Of a stretch of DNA of 64,000 nt, positions 45,386 to 57,148 are shown piece by piece. The DNA is from Saturnia japonica. Lineage: Eukaryota; Arthropoda; Insecta; Lepidoptera; Saturniidae. The position numbers and the translations under genes are program-made. The DNA lies in the NCBI GenBank assembly GCA_033032175.1, contig CM065312.1, positions 2,418,001 through 2,482,000 on the forward strand. The letters run 5' to 3'. Positions within the stretch are counted from its first letter, which is position 1, and the number at the start of each line of letters is the position of its first letter. Below the pieces are notes generated by a model that searched no databases, was not told the DNA's origin, and worked only from the letters and a program-made list of their open reading frames with translations.

Positions 45386-45954
45386 AGTACGCAGTAATAT
45401 GATAATAGCACATCATCCAATTCCACGACTACAATAGTTAAAAAAAAAATTTTTTTAGTGCGAATCAGGTCGGTACCTTTTTTCAGTTTGGCTCCCACTA
45501 CCGCTTCGTTGCAAAAAAAAAAAAAAAATTCGCCTTCGCTTCCGCCTCTGCCAAGTTGTGCTGTAAAAATAGTTAAAACCTTCAAAGATCTGAGGCTCCA
45601 CGTGACCCTCAAAGTTTCATAGCAGTAAGTCTATGCTCCGTTTTTCTTTTAGTTTTTGCATTCTGTTTGGTGTTCGCGGTTTCCTTGCTTTGCCCAACAG
45701 TTTCCCGTCTTGACCTTATTTATACTTCCTCGACATTAGTTTCATGTTTCAAGTCTGGGCGTCTCGTGTCGTTTCTTTTTCAACACGTGTGTTATGGTCA
45801 CGTGAAAGTACAAGTGGTCACATTATTCTTTTTTACATTGTGTGGACAAAATCGTATTCATTATGAATTAAATATTGAATTTTTATATTAAATAAAAAAA
45901 GTGTTGTTAGGCACCTACTAAAAAGGTTTATTAAATAATTTAAACGCCACACAC
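45386..45954. other. No recognisable gene
   Basis: Holds an A-run at 45514-45528 and a gcttcgttgc / cgccttcgct stretch that looks repeat-derived. Frames at 45313-45612 and 45667-45891 are not convincing. Confidence 0.35.
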
Positions 45955-46095
45955 ACACAACACGCACTACTATATACTTTATTGCACACACCAAACAAAA
46001 AAAAACCTACATATATAATATTATTACTATTTACATTATTCGTTTACAGTTAGGCGGCCTTATCGCTTAGAGCGATTTCTTCCAAGCAACCTTAA
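45955..46095 (-). repeat. LINE 3' tail
   Basis: The plus strand shows tactttattgcacacacc, then aggcggccttatcgcttaga and tcttccaagcaacctt, the reverse complement of a common lepidopteran LINE 3' end. No coding part remains. Confidence 0.55.
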
Positions 46096-46628
46096 AAATA
46101 AATAAATAGAAATGGAAATAAATTTCGTGACGCAAACACATATGACTACCAATACCGCCTTATTAATTTTATAAAGCTCAAGAGATTGTTTTTGGTTTGA
46201 ACGAGCTAGCTCTGAAACTACCTTTTAGATTGGAAAAATCTTTTTGTATTTTATAGCCTACTTTTGAGGTCCTTATAGGCTATATATAGCTTCAAGCTAT
46301 AGGCAAGTTGAGAAGTGAAAAACGATAGGCTACATGGGATCGTTCGCGGTAGCACGGCGCAACGTGGCGCGCTGGAGGGTTGTTCGAATAAATTGAAATC
46401 GGGTGAAACCGTGAGGTACAACCGTTATTATATATATTTTTTAATTAATCCTGTTACGTGTGGTTCCCTAAAAATGTGTGAATAAAACAGTGTGATAGTT
46501 CCGAACGCTCGGTCTAGAAGAGGAAAGGTTGGAGATTCATACTAACTGGATTTTTATAAGCAGCGCTCCTAATTTGTCAATTCGCAGTGTTACCATATCA
46601 AGCTACACAATGACGATGTCTAACGACC
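46096..46628. other. No recognisable gene
   Basis: A decayed repeat interior (ataggctatatatagcttca, 46276-46295) is present; otherwise nothing supported. Confidence 0.35.
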
Positions 46629-46663
46629 GCCGCGCTGCGCCGCGCTGCGCCGCGCTGCGCCGC
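46629..46663. repeat. 10-bp GC tandem repeat
   Basis: About 3.5 exact copies of cgcgctgcgc. The open frame crossing it (46529-46723) is a repeat artefact. Confidence 0.9.
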
Positions 46664-46855
46664 TCTGGCAGTCCGTCCATAAATATCAAAACTTGTTTTA
46701 GAAACGTTACTTCGTTTTCATGAAGATTGTTTTTATGTGTTATTTGGGCATAGTCGGCTATTTTCATCTCCATTCTTACTTGGTATAGTATGACATTTTT
46801 TTAAATTCTCTGTATAATAATGATTTCAGAAAAGATCTTAGTTTTTTTTAAATTC

Positions 46856-46965
46856 AATTTAGGCCCTAAGAAGGCTCTTATGAATGTCAAAACGCTACCT
46901 ACCACCGGTTCGGAAAACATCCCAGCCATCAAGAAGAACCGACAAGATACACGATCGGGTTTATC
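46856..46965 (-). repeat. LINE 3' UTR fragment
   Basis: On the minus strand it reads tcttgtcggttcttcttgat, ttccgaaccggtggtaggta and gccttcttagggcctaaatt, matching the 3' UTR of the LINE copies at 4339-5000 and 18959-19374. Confidence 0.8.
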
Positions 46966-47187
46966 AACATCTTATCATCTTTTTTTTTTAATTGTTTTTA
47001 CAGTATTTAATTAAATACAGTTATTATCATTTTCAGTAGATGTACAGAGAGGGAATAACATAGTCACAGAAATACAGTACTGCATAATCTTGCATAGTCC
47101 CCATTAGGAATAATAATCTTTGTTGTATGATGGTCGCGATCCAGTCGTACATGATTTAGAGAGGTAGGTATAAATACAGATAACATT
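46966..47187. other. No recognisable feature
   Basis: Nothing supported. Confidence 0.4.
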
Positions 47188-47412
47188 TTTTGAAGATTTC
47201 TTTCTAATTGGGGCAGTTCGACTGGTGGAATACCTTCACCCTACAGAAAATCGCAGCCAAGTAACCTTTTATTGATTTCCCGCTGTGAGTAGGGTTTCCA
47301 GAGTTCCTTGGGGTAGAGGACTCAAGGTCGGCAACGCGCTAGTGATACCTATGGTATTACAAGCGTCCATAGGCTATGGTAGCCGCTTACCATCAGGCGG
47401 GACATATGCCAA
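47188..47412 (+). repeat. SINE-like dispersed repeat family S
   Basis: Plus-strand copy with cctacagaaaatcgcagcca, gtgagtagggtttccagagt and gtagccgcttaccatcaggc. Confidence 0.75.
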
Positions 47413-48014
47413 GCATTATTGACATAGTTTACAGATTAAGAAAATTAGAACGAAGTCGTAAAGAGATATAAAATGTTTGTGTCTTAAATTGAACGAATTC
47501 AAAGTTATACATAAACGAAACAAAAGATAATATTAATAGATTCTGTCACCATTTGCATCAAAAACATTCGCCTAAAATCCGATATTTCTGTGAAATACAA
47601 CGGGCACGGTATAGTACTGGTAGCCGCCACGGTAGCTACCGCCCCGCGCCTGGAGCGTTCGCTGCGTTTCTTGTTAACTGACATGTTTATTGCTTCACAC
47701 ACCGATAGGCCGGTAAAATTTGTCCGCACACTTTAATTTATTACTCTAGATTTTTGTCACGGTCATTAGTTTCTTGCAAAGACGACGAAATTTATTCGTG
47801 TTTCGAGCGTATTTCAACGAATAGTATTTAAATAGTTTCTATTGTGCTAACGCGTGTGGTTCGTTTCGTCTAGTTTTAATCTAGTCTGATTCTTACCTAC
47901 TATAATCTAGCTTATCAACATAAATGGATTATTTACTTATTAAACATTGATAAAAAGTATTTATTTCATAAATAGAAAGTATGGAAGTCGTGGTAATTGA
48001 ATGGTTTCATAAAA
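47413..48014. other. No recognisable gene; CpG patch
   Basis: A CpG-rich stretch at 47615-47670 includes the 10-bp palindrome ggtagctacc. No supported coding frame. Confidence 0.35.
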
Positions 48015-48310
48015 ACAACCTATAAATATCCCACTACTGGGCAAAGGCCTCTTTCCAAGGGAAGGCAAGGACTTCATCACCACGCCAGCCCACGACGTAT
48101 TGGCGATTTCAAACGCCGAGAAAGCAACAGTTTTATATTTTTCCCATCATACAGTGGTACTACAAGAACATTTTTCAAGCATTCAGGTTTTCACACAATG
48201 TGTTCCTTCACTGTCAACGGATTGTGTTACCGATTTGAATATCAGTAAATATACGCGAATTCGAAAAATTAGTCCTTCATCCAACGGATCACCGCGGCAC
48301 CGGTTGAATA
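48015..48310 (+). repeat. Dispersed repeat family E
   Basis: Contains tactgggcaaaggcctcttt, ccacgccagcccacgacgta and caggttttcacacaatgtgt followed by tccttcactgtcaacgg, the classic order of this lepidopteran repeat. The two open frames crossing it (47997-48375) are repeat sequence, not genes. Confidence 0.7.
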
Positions 48311-49080
48311 TCGATTCTATAAATGGAAAACTAAATGTGTTAATTACTGTACTGATGCTTAATAAAATTAATTAATTTGAGAGTTATAAAGAACAGCGTG
48401 CGTGCAGATAAATCATGACGAGCTGATTCTAAATTTGTCTAAACATAACGGCAATATTACAGAGAAAAATTGTACAATAATATAATTTCTTCGCTCGGGC
48501 ATTTAAACGAATTGTGCAAATGCTGTCAGCATTCCATTTAAAAATTATATTATCTTCTTAAAAAAAGTACATCGTAAGAACGTCAAAGCTCGCGGGGCGT
48601 CGTGTCTCGATACCAGCATCGTCTTGCGTCCGCGAGGGCATCCTAAACCACCCTTGTTATAAAAAGCTTATCGGGAATCCACCCGACATAGTTACTGAAC
48701 AAAATTGGATCCGATAAAAAGTTTCTGCCATTTTTTTTTTCGTTACTCGTAAAAAGATATCGCGGCCGCTCGCCTCGGGCGAATGTCATTGAATTTTGCT
48801 ACGGAGCCGTACCGTGATGTATTTGTTTCTGTGAACACGTATATTCTATCACAATACCGTTTTGAGTTAAACAGGGAACATGAAAGTGACATTATAAGAG
48901 AAGTATCTTTTGTGACTTATTCGAATTCAAATCAAGATTTTATCACTGATACAGTTATGAAATTTTCGACAGTTCGCTAAGAAGATTCGGTAAAAAGGAA
49001 ATGTCAATATAAAATTATTTAATTATTCGAAAAAGCTATCGACATTTTTAACCAACTACTCAAATCGAATATACATATTT
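48311..49080. other. Unrecognised, with a 65-codon ATG frame
   Basis: CpG-rich short stretches at 48590-48650 and 48762-48782 precede an ATG frame (48783-48980). It has mixed composition (FATEPYRDVFVSVNTY) but no known domain and no clear splice sites. Confidence 0.3.
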
Positions 49081-49305
49081 TTGAAGTGAAAACTTCTATA
49101 GGAAGGTTTGGATAGGGACTAAATTCATGTAAGTCGTCATGGCATATCGTAACACGTGACGTGTTAACGATAAACGGAGTCTTTGTAGCAATATAACCTA
49201 AATAATAATAATAATAATAATTTCGATATCCAAAAATAACTATTTGTTTATAGTTTTAATTTTTCACTTTTGCCGGCAGTCCTCATGACTGCTTTGTCTT
49301 TTTTA
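49081..49305 (+). repeat. Family G repeat, complete short form
   Basis: Runs from gaagtgaaaacttctatagg to gcagtcctcatgactgcttt without interruption, about 225 bp, with an (AAT)n run inside (49199-49220). It is the reference for the split copy at 18917-19636. Confidence 0.8.
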
Positions 49306-49500
49306 AGGATGTTCAGTCATAACTTCTTTGTTTATGAACCCATTTAGATGATTCTTTTTTTGTTGGATAGAGGATACCTCATGGCTGGTCCGTCTTATTT
49401 TAATTTCATTGGTATTGGACTATCAACTTCGAAGATATACGAGGAAACTCGAGGAAACATTGAAGTGGGTTATCTTTTTTGTTAAAAATGGTCTTGTATT
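49306..49500 (-). repeat. Dispersed repeat family D, inverted copy
   Basis: Reverse complement order matches 12831-13010: atatcttcgaagttgatagt, then a ccaataccaatgaaattaaa segment and gggttcataaacaaagaagt. It abuts the family G copy directly. Confidence 0.6.
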
Positions 49501-50570
49501 TTTACAGCAGTACAATCACAGTAGGTACTGTCTCTGATGCTAAACACAGTTTAATCCAAAAAGAACCCATTGACGGTTGTCGCTGCTGGCCCGCAAATTT
49601 CTCTCTGGTTGATCCCGAAACGCGACAAACCTAAATAGACTGGAAGGACCAGTCGGGCACAGATTTCTATCACCCCGCTTGATTACTGGATGTACACCGG
49701 CTGACTCCGGTGGTTCCGATAACTCAGCAAGGCTACCATTACATGTAACCAATGTAAAGAATCCTATCTCTGCATGGTAACAATGCCTTCGCATAAAACC
49801 CGTCAGGTAGGATCGTGAAACGGTGCGGAAATGGCGTAAACCACGCGCATTTGACCGATGCGTATTCAGTGACAAGATGGCAGGTCATTCAACTCGAATA
49901 CTTTAAAATAACCAAACAACTGGCTCCGTGTCGTAATAAAATCTAAATAATTGCTTGTAAAATACGTATTGTTGTATTTACTATGCCAAAAATTATATTC
50001 TAATACCTATTTGCGGTATCGCTTTTAATCGATATTCCTATAACCAAATCTATATTAATTTTGTAGTTCTTTCTGAATTTTTTTTTTTAATTCAAATATC
50101 CTAATGGTCCTCTATTATTAGAAGATAACTAATTATGAATAAGACATGAATAATTTTTTTATCTATCTGTCTGTATGTCTGTATTTAAGTGAAATGCAAA
50201 CGATTTGGCCGATTTTATAAAATTTTGTATACTTATACAAGCTTATATTGTTTATCAGTTGATAGGCTTTAAGAACTGCCAATAATAGTTTTAGAAATCA
50301 TATGTCCCAATAAAAACATACTGTAAGACGTAACGTAAACGTAAATGTTTAGATTAATATATTAATTAGGCATGGAAGATTCTAAAGAATGAGTAAAAGA
50401 TAGGTCAGATTTTAGTCAAAATTACTCGTTTTATTATATTCATCTTCTAGAATTATTATATTATATTATTTCAGTTCTTTTTGTAGTTATTATGAAAATT
50501 CTAAAACAGGTACTGGAATTTCATAATATTGATAACTGGAAAAGGCCTATCATGTTGATTGAGTTTCATG
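49501..50570. other. Unrecognised, includes a GC-richer 111-codon frame
   Basis: 49540-49875 on the minus strand is open for 111 codons in GC-richer DNA (PTGPSSLFRFVAFRDQPERN). I cannot match it to a family; it may be an old repeat. A repeat-tail fragment (atctatctgtctgtatgtct, 50161-50180) follows. Confidence 0.35.
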
Positions 50571-50576
50571 CTCTTA

Positions 50577-50695
50577 GGATGGCTTGCACGAAAAACTTAT
50601 ATCATATTTAAACCGTTAAACGAGATTAAAGATTAACAGTTGCATACAGTTTAACACAACTAAACTGAATTTATCTTTTTTGGTGCAAGTCGTCC
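50577..50695. mobile_element. 119-bp Harbinger MITE related to the 5497-9658 element
   Basis: Left end ggatggcttgcacgaaaaa and the reverse complement of the right end ggacgacttgcaccaaaaa differ from each other at 3 of 19 positions and from the autonomous element's gggcggcttgcaccaaa at 2-3. Flanking TTA on both sides (50574-50576, 50696-50698). The interior has only subterminal-like words (aaacgagatta, cagtttaac). Confidence 0.9.
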
Positions 50696-50727
50696 TTAGT
50701 GTTCCACAGAACTAATTTTCACTAAAA

Positions 50728-51110
50728 CGGCATTTTTTCACTATCGTTTACAGTTTGGCTGGGCTCTTTGGGTTCCACATTAGTTACTCTTGATGTTAGA
50801 TTTTTCTAGACAATTAGAAAACGCTCACCAGTTTTAATAACTTTTAATAAGGCGGCATGTCGATAGCTCGTATAGTCTGGCGGGGATCTTAGGTTTTCAC
50901 ATTAGGTACCTACTCCAGTCCTTCGGTTTTTATGTACCATCATAAAACGCTCATCAAATTATCAAATATATTTTACTATTAGGCAGCATTTCAATATCTC
51001 TAATAGTTTGGCGGGGCTCTTGGGTTTTAAACATCAGGGTACTCCAGATCTTCGAAAATCCCGGTTTTGATAGTTTTCTCTTTATATGGGTATTAAACGC
51101 CACTTCTGTG
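50728..51110. repeat. Degenerate three-unit tandem array, period ~122-130 bp
   Basis: Unit starts near 50729, 50851 and 50981. Each begins with a ggc(a/g)gcat-like word, then agtttggcggggctcttggg or a close variant and, in the first two, aaaacgctca. The third unit trails off. Old tandem array; no coding sense. Confidence 0.7.
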
Positions 51111-51834
51111 CCAAATTTAAACTCTCTAGGTATTGAGGTAGTAATAGTTCTATTTTGATGATCATGAATCAGTCAGTGTCGAATTTTAGTATATTTTTAT
51201 TCCTATAACTTGATATGTAGAGTTCCATAAGTGCTCTTAGTAAACAGAATTTCAGCCTTCTACAATAACCCAGTGCTGCTAGACAGAGTCGTGAAAATGC
51301 GTCAAAATGCTTCTAGTAAAGATAGTACGGGAAAATACCTTGCGCTCGACTTTGCGGGGAACTGCTGTCCCCAGATATATAAATAAAAATAAAATTATTG
51401 TTATCGAAGCACGACAAAACTAGTATTATATATATTTCTTAATATAGGATTTCACAAAATATTTATAAAAAATAACTTTAAATCTATTATCTAGTATCTA
51501 ATGGAGTAGACAGAGTGAATAATGTATCACATTCCTTAACCACGTCAAGCTATTGTCAAAGTGTCATTATGGTCTGCGGATAATGGAATTTACTATTCGC
51601 AGAATTATTTTACAGCGCGTTTATAATATGTGATTGCGTATTACACATAAACGCGGTAAAATTTCTGCGCGGTGAAAGTTGGCAGTACCTGTTAGCGATT
51701 TACACCGGCTGCAATTAATTCCTAAGTTCTTTTTTAACATAAATGATCCGTTTCGCTTAGATGATATCATGGAACAGCTATTTGGTGTCGTTCTGAATGG
51801 GATAATAATTATGATTTTGATGAACTATTTTCAA
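51111..51834. other. No recognisable gene
   Basis: Repeat-tail debris at 51340-51390 (ccccagatatataaataaaa). Otherwise unrecognised. Confidence 0.35.
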
Positions 51835-51985
51835 GCCACGGTGAAGCTGTAAAGCCGTCTTAGGCTTCAGGGCCATTACTGCTAACGGTATAGTCAGTTC
51901 TAAAAAAAATATATATTTATTGACAAAAAAGTCATTTACAATATACATTTAGAGTTAGGCGGGTTTCAGTCTTCCCCATTATATG
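51835..51985 (+). repeat. Family C retroposon 3' end followed by a LINE-like tail
   Basis: ggtgaagctgtaaagccgtc, ggcttcagggcc and gctaacggtatagtcag match family C; an A/TA-rich tail then runs into tttattgac and ttaggcgggtttcagtcttc, which resembles the LINE tail at 45955-46095. Confidence 0.5.
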
Positions 51986-52937
51986 TTAAATTAATCATTA
52001 CAATTTATTAGGTGCTAGATTTTAATGTAGTAAATAAATTTAATATTTTAGTTTAATTTTTAAAAAATCCGAATATTCACTCTACGCGACTGCATACAAT
52101 TACATGATTTTGTTTTCTTAAATAAAGTATTGGCAGAAATATTCAATGTGCATAAGGAACTACGAGTTTTACGAATTTATATTCCCCACAAAATAACCAG
52201 AAATGTTATAACTAGAATATTTTGTCTGCTTCCCAGTAAAACAAATATTGGCATGCATGCGTTGCTTTCACATAATATACTTATAATTGCACTTACAAAC
52301 TTGTTTGTTTCAGGTAAAAATATCTTCCATAGCCATAACATGAAAAGTAAGTTATATATTGTTTATGTTTTCTTGTCATCATAGACTGTGCAATCTTATT
52401 ATAAAATAGGTAAATATATTAAATAACTACATACCTACATAATGACTTAATATCTGTAATTGGCTGACACTACCTTGATTTTAAATTTTCGTTGATGTGT
52501 TGGGTTTACCTTACGTTATGGTTACTCGTAAGTTACATTTATTCTCTATTAAAAAGTTTTGTTTGGTTCATACTGAACAATTAACCCTTCTTTTATTTGC
52601 CCTATTTTCAACTTTAAATGTAAGTATGTATTACTATATTTATTGGTAATAAAGAAATGAAGTTGCGAAATTCAACCTTTTTTTTAATTATCTGGTCTTA
52701 AGAGCCTTTTTTACAATTCCTATAATATCAATAGTTTTCGACTCGTTAAAATAAAACTAGATCCTTTTATGGAGCCATTAAAATTTATATGCGGGCTTTA
52801 AACTTTCGCACATTTTTCATATGATATTACGAATACAATGATATATATATCATACGTATTTTAATTCGCATTGGCAAGAATTAACACGTTTTTCAACTTG
52901 TGAACTAGACTATAATACTTCTTGTGTTAATTTATAG
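51986..52937. other. No recognisable gene
   Basis: AT-rich. A T-rich tract followed by ttcag|gtaaaa at 52309-52319 resembles a weaker version of the 23566 site. The 84-codon frame at 52130-52384 has no domain. Confidence 0.35.
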
Positions 52938-52989
52938 GAATTAAAATGATGCCGACGGACAATGACCCCGGTATAGCCACTGCCCATTT
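52938..52989 (+). other. Candidate small exon
   Basis: A 52-bp GC-richer island lies between a plausible acceptor (tgttaatttatag, AG at 52936-52937) and donor (GTAAGG at 52990). It holds AAAATGATG and would encode MMPTDNDPGIATAH with a phase-2 exit. If unspliced, the frame stops two codons later. Composition is unlike its flanks. I do not recognise the peptide; this is inference. Confidence 0.25.
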
Positions 52990-53205
52990 GTAAGGTTAAA
53001 TTTAGATGTTATATAGTTATGTTTGGAAGCGAGTTGTGATCGTTATTTTCGATGCCACGTATTACCGGTATTACATAAGCTACACAAACATAGCGTTAAA
53101 ACACAACGTTTCAATTATTTTAATTTACTTTAATTCTTGGTAAGGACTAAAGACGATACTATATCGAAAACTGCGTAAAAGAGGAAGCCTAAGTTCAGCC
53201 TGTTT

Positions 53206-53482
53206 GAAGCAATGACGGCTCAGTGATAGCGTGTTGACACCGAATCGATCGACATGTGTTCAAATCCCTGCAATGAGCCCAAGGTTTCGGGGAAGGAAAA
53301 CATCGCGATGATACAATGTTAGGCCATTTGCTTCCACCAACAAACATGAAACCCTATCCTCAAGCACTTATAGGTGTGTCTCGACAGCTCTACTTAAGAC
53401 TTAGTTCCCCGACTAGGCTTAGCGTGTAGCCATCTTGACCACATAATCTCACTGAACACCAGGTGAGATTGTTGCCATAACA
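53206..53482 (+). repeat. tRNA-derived SINE family T
   Basis: Begins gaagcaatgacggctcagtg (A box region), B box gtgttcaaatccctg about 50 bp later, then gagcccaaggtttcggggaa and the shared body through cccgactaggcttagcgtgt. Collinear with 14446-14722 (minus). Confidence 0.75.
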
Positions 53483-54745
53483 TTAAACCTGCATTTTAAA
53501 AAGTGTTCAGATATCGGCTGATTTGGTAAATAATACTTGAAAGTCCAGCTCGAAATATGGTTATTTTTTGTGTTAACGTAATTTATTCACATCTCACATA
53601 AATCTTTATAGTTTCTATCGACTTAGTTCAAGATGATGGGCACACCAAAACGTTGGGCCCCTTACTGTAAATCTGAACGTCTTCGTCATTTAAATGTCGT
53701 AAAATATTTTACGGTTTTTCCCTTTCGAATGGGACGGCGGGGCGCGGCGCGGCGGGTGACGGGTCACAGGGGCTTTCTATTTAGTGAATCGTTTTTTTTT
53801 AAATGAAGATTCTAAAGTCTTTCGAGGATACAGTTTAGATAGTTCGTTCAGATATTTTCTGAAGAGTTGAACTCGAAGTAACATTAGGCGGTCAGGTGTT
53901 TTTATGATTTTTAAATGAGATGTACCACTGGTACAATTGTGTACCAAGTTTCAGGGTCTTGTACAGTTCAGTCTTCTCTTGTACCAGGTAAACAATATGC
54001 TGGTACGCAATAATACCAACTTTCAATATCAATAAAGACCCAGGTGCTTTGTTCACCGAGGAGCTAAAAAAGCTCGTATAGTTCAGAAGACGGTATAAAG
54101 TCCCTGGTGTTTGCTATTTACTTTTTTTTTTCAAATACCTGTATTATTGTACTATACCAGGTTTATTGGGCCACTACCTACCATTCTTGGATTAATATGA
54201 CAAAATAAATAATTCTTTTAGTTATTGCATTTTAAGTTCAACTTCAGTATGTCAGTACTTAAATACTGACTTACTTAAGACGGATTCGCAAGATCGCATA
54301 GTGGTTAAGGAGAATATAGGGATCACGGTCCAGTCTGCGGACAGTTTTGATTTGTTCAGACGTAATATAGAATCGACTAATTATCTAGAAACAATGTATG
54401 TACATTAGAAAAGCAAAAGCGTCCAGGATGTTATGACACGTAGCAAATAAACTCGAACGAGCTACTGTAAAGTTTCATAGTCGCGGGGAGTTTAAAACGT
54501 TGCTCGTAAAATGTAACCACGTGGGTGATGCGTGGTTGCTTGCAGCCGCGCCGCGACCGCGCGATACCTAACATTCCGGATAACAGAGATACGGTACAGC
54601 AACTTTGTAACTGCATTTTTTCGCCCTAAGCCCTTGCTGGTTGAATGATGTTACGACCTTGGCCGATGTTTTTGTTTTTCATTGAGCAGTTGGATAAAGA
54701 AACTAAATGATTTATAAGTAGACTGCGTTCGCGTGGATATCGGAA
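53483..54745. other. No recognisable gene
   Basis: Short GC runs (53730-53765; 54540-54570) in AT-rich DNA. 53930-54180 is rich in ggtac/gtacc words but forms no clear element. Confidence 0.35.
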
Positions 54746-54749
54746 AAAT

Positions 54750-54950
54750 AAAATAATTTTATATCAGTCTTTAAGCCACTTCATGTACCGGGATAAAAAA
54801 ATATCCTATGGTTTAATCCAGGTCATAAACTATCTGTGTGCCAAATTTCATCCCAATCAGTTTGCCATTTTTGCGCAATTGAGTAGCAGACGTCCAAACA
54901 TACAAACATTCACATTTATTATATTTTTATATAATAATGGGAAGTGGGAT
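54750..54950 (+). repeat. TE-derived repeat tail
   Basis: tatcctatggtttaatccag, then gtgccaaatttcatcccaat, cagtttgcc and acatacaaacattcacattt are the typical end of family B-type repeats. The crossing 64-codon frame is repeat sequence. Confidence 0.55.
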
Positions 54951-56220
54951 AGTGGAATTGAAATATTAACCGCTTAACTATAAAATAAAATTTACATGGC
55001 AGCAATTCCTAAGATGCGTTCCGTGAAAAAGTCATTGGAGTTCCGCGAATTAGGATATTTGTCATTGAATCGTTGGTGTTTGTTTTGGATGTTATTTTTT
55101 TGTAAATCTGTTTTCAAATTACATTCTCATTAGTTTGTTATCATTTTATGAATATATAAATGTAGTAGTATACGAGTATAGTATAATAATAATATAATAT
55201 GTAGTGTACGAGTAATTGTGAAGCTTATAAAATAGTAAACATATTGAAAAAAAACCTTTAAATAATTATCATGTCTTATTATACGTACATCAAAATACGA
55301 TAAAATTATATAACAGAAAAAGGTACGTAATTAATATAATTTAATGAAAGTTTCTGTAAGCTTGTGTTAGCGCCGGCAGGTAGACGGTTGGCGGTAGGTA
55401 CCTACTTTGTTAACTAAATAAATACTTAAAAACTTAAAATGAATAGATGTTAACAAAATATTAATCATAAACATGCAACTTATGTTTGAACTAATTTTGA
55501 AATGAGAACATAATACCCGTACCTACATAGGCGTAAGAGAATAGCATGCTGCTCATTTGTAATACATTGGTATCGTCTATTAACATTGGGTGAGTGCCCT
55601 GTTCACTACCACCTACCGTTACAGAGCGCGGCGCAAGCGATAAACATTGGCGATTACACCCACTAAGTGCCGGTTTCAACCGGTTTGTACTAGTCCCATT
55701 CTAGAGACAACCGTGATCATCGAGACTCAATATACAGTTGTGGAAGGCATGTGATTATTTCTTATACATCCCACTCGTAGTCGTAAGTTTTCTTGACAGA
55801 CACAAAGGGTGGATTGTGATAATTAAATAAACATCGAGAACAAACTTTTAAAATTATTTAGTGTAACAGAATATTATAACTATGAATGTTTATTTTTTCA
55901 TTGATTACTCTAACATCGTAAAGTATAAGTAGGTCTTTTTATAAAGGATTTTGATTGATTTATTTTATTAAATGCCCCTATAAAAACAATTTTCAGCATA
56001 AGCGTTAAATTATTATTTTAATTTTAGTACAACTGAAATATTGCATAAAAGCTTATTTTTTAATTAATAATTTCATTATATAAACACAATTTATTCTTAG
56101 AGAGTCTTACAATGTTATACTCCTTATCGTCAAATATTTTATGACAAAGTATAGGTATAGAGTTTATAGTTTACGAATAAAAGTGTTTTAACAGTCTTAC
56201 TAGTTAGTGTAAGAATTCCG
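54951..56220. other. No recognisable gene
   Basis: AT-rich; nothing supported. Confidence 0.4.
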
Positions 56221-56430
56221 TAATACATTTCCTGGTAGTCGCTACCGCTTATCGCTGGCACCGCTCTCCGGGTGCGGATTAGAACGCGGATAACAACAGT
56301 AGTAGGGATTATCCACAAGTCGAGGCGCGCATGTACGGGAACCTCTTTGTACCGTAATTACTAGGGCTTTTCGTTCGCGCTCACCCCGCCGCGTCGCGCC
56401 GTCCGCCGTCTCGCGTCGCCTTCTACGCAA
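56221..56430. promoter_or_regulatory. CpG-rich patch, candidate regulatory DNA
   Basis: About 200 bp clearly GC-richer than its surroundings, with two GGATTA-type words (gcggattagaa, agggattatcc; the latter also fits a kappaB-like GGGATTATCC) and dense CpG at 56380-56425. The minus frame here is an Arg-rich composition effect. Function is inference only. Confidence 0.25.
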
Positions 56431-56984
56431 GTGAAATTAAAGACTTCGCTTTGTTACAAGTTTTGCTTCCTGCAGTTTATTGTTCTCTGTTGTTGTTCTT
56501 GTAATTATTTATTTATTGTCTTCATTATGGTTTCACAGCTAGAATATGCGATGCTTTTGTTCTAGTTAGTTGGATTTTCAGACAATATTGTCGGATAGTA
56601 TAGTAGAACCTTTAAAAGTTTAGACTTCGGTAGCAAAAACACTATATCTAGTTCGGTCGCAAAGAAGCGGTGCTCGTGTGTTCCGGATTTTGAGGGTATT
56701 TTATATAATGCAGGAACAAACAAGAGTACAGTTTACATGATTTTAACTAGTAATTTTAATCTATAACTATTTATAATCAACCTCAAAAACGATCGCAATC
56801 TCAACCGAAGCCAAAGAAACAATAGTGTTCACAGGACAACTGTGTCTGACTGGATCCTGACCCTACCATACGCTTGGTTGGGTTTAAGGGATTTTGCACG
56901 TGGTAATAAACCAGTTACAGTGATTCTGTTTTGGTTGATCGCGCTTCGACATCAGCAATGACATCCAGCTGCCGCGAGGCTTGC
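56431..56984. other. No recognisable feature
   Basis: Nothing supported. Confidence 0.4.
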
Positions 56985-57148
56985 AGGCCGGCCGCGGCAT
57001 AGAGTTGCCAACCCTACTATATAATATAGTCTGATGCAAACGCAATACATCACGAGCATGTCGGGGTTATCGATGACGCGACCCCATAAGTGTTTCCCCT
57101 ACCAAAAATCACTCAAAGCGGCTAAAGAAGTTTTCACTTCAAAAAAAG
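56985..57148 (-). repeat. Family G repeat, partial
   Basis: The minus strand begins gaagtgaaaacttctttagc, then ggggaaacacttatggggtc and gcgtcatcgataacc, and stops within tgcgtttgcatcagac. The far end is missing. Confidence 0.7.

Noticed and set aside
46529..46723. 64-codon frame across a GC tandem repeat
   Set aside because: The frame exists because the 10-bp repeat lacks stop codons.
47997..48375. Two overlapping plus-strand frames of 83 and 91 codons
   Set aside because: They run through a dispersed repeat (family E) and have no domain.
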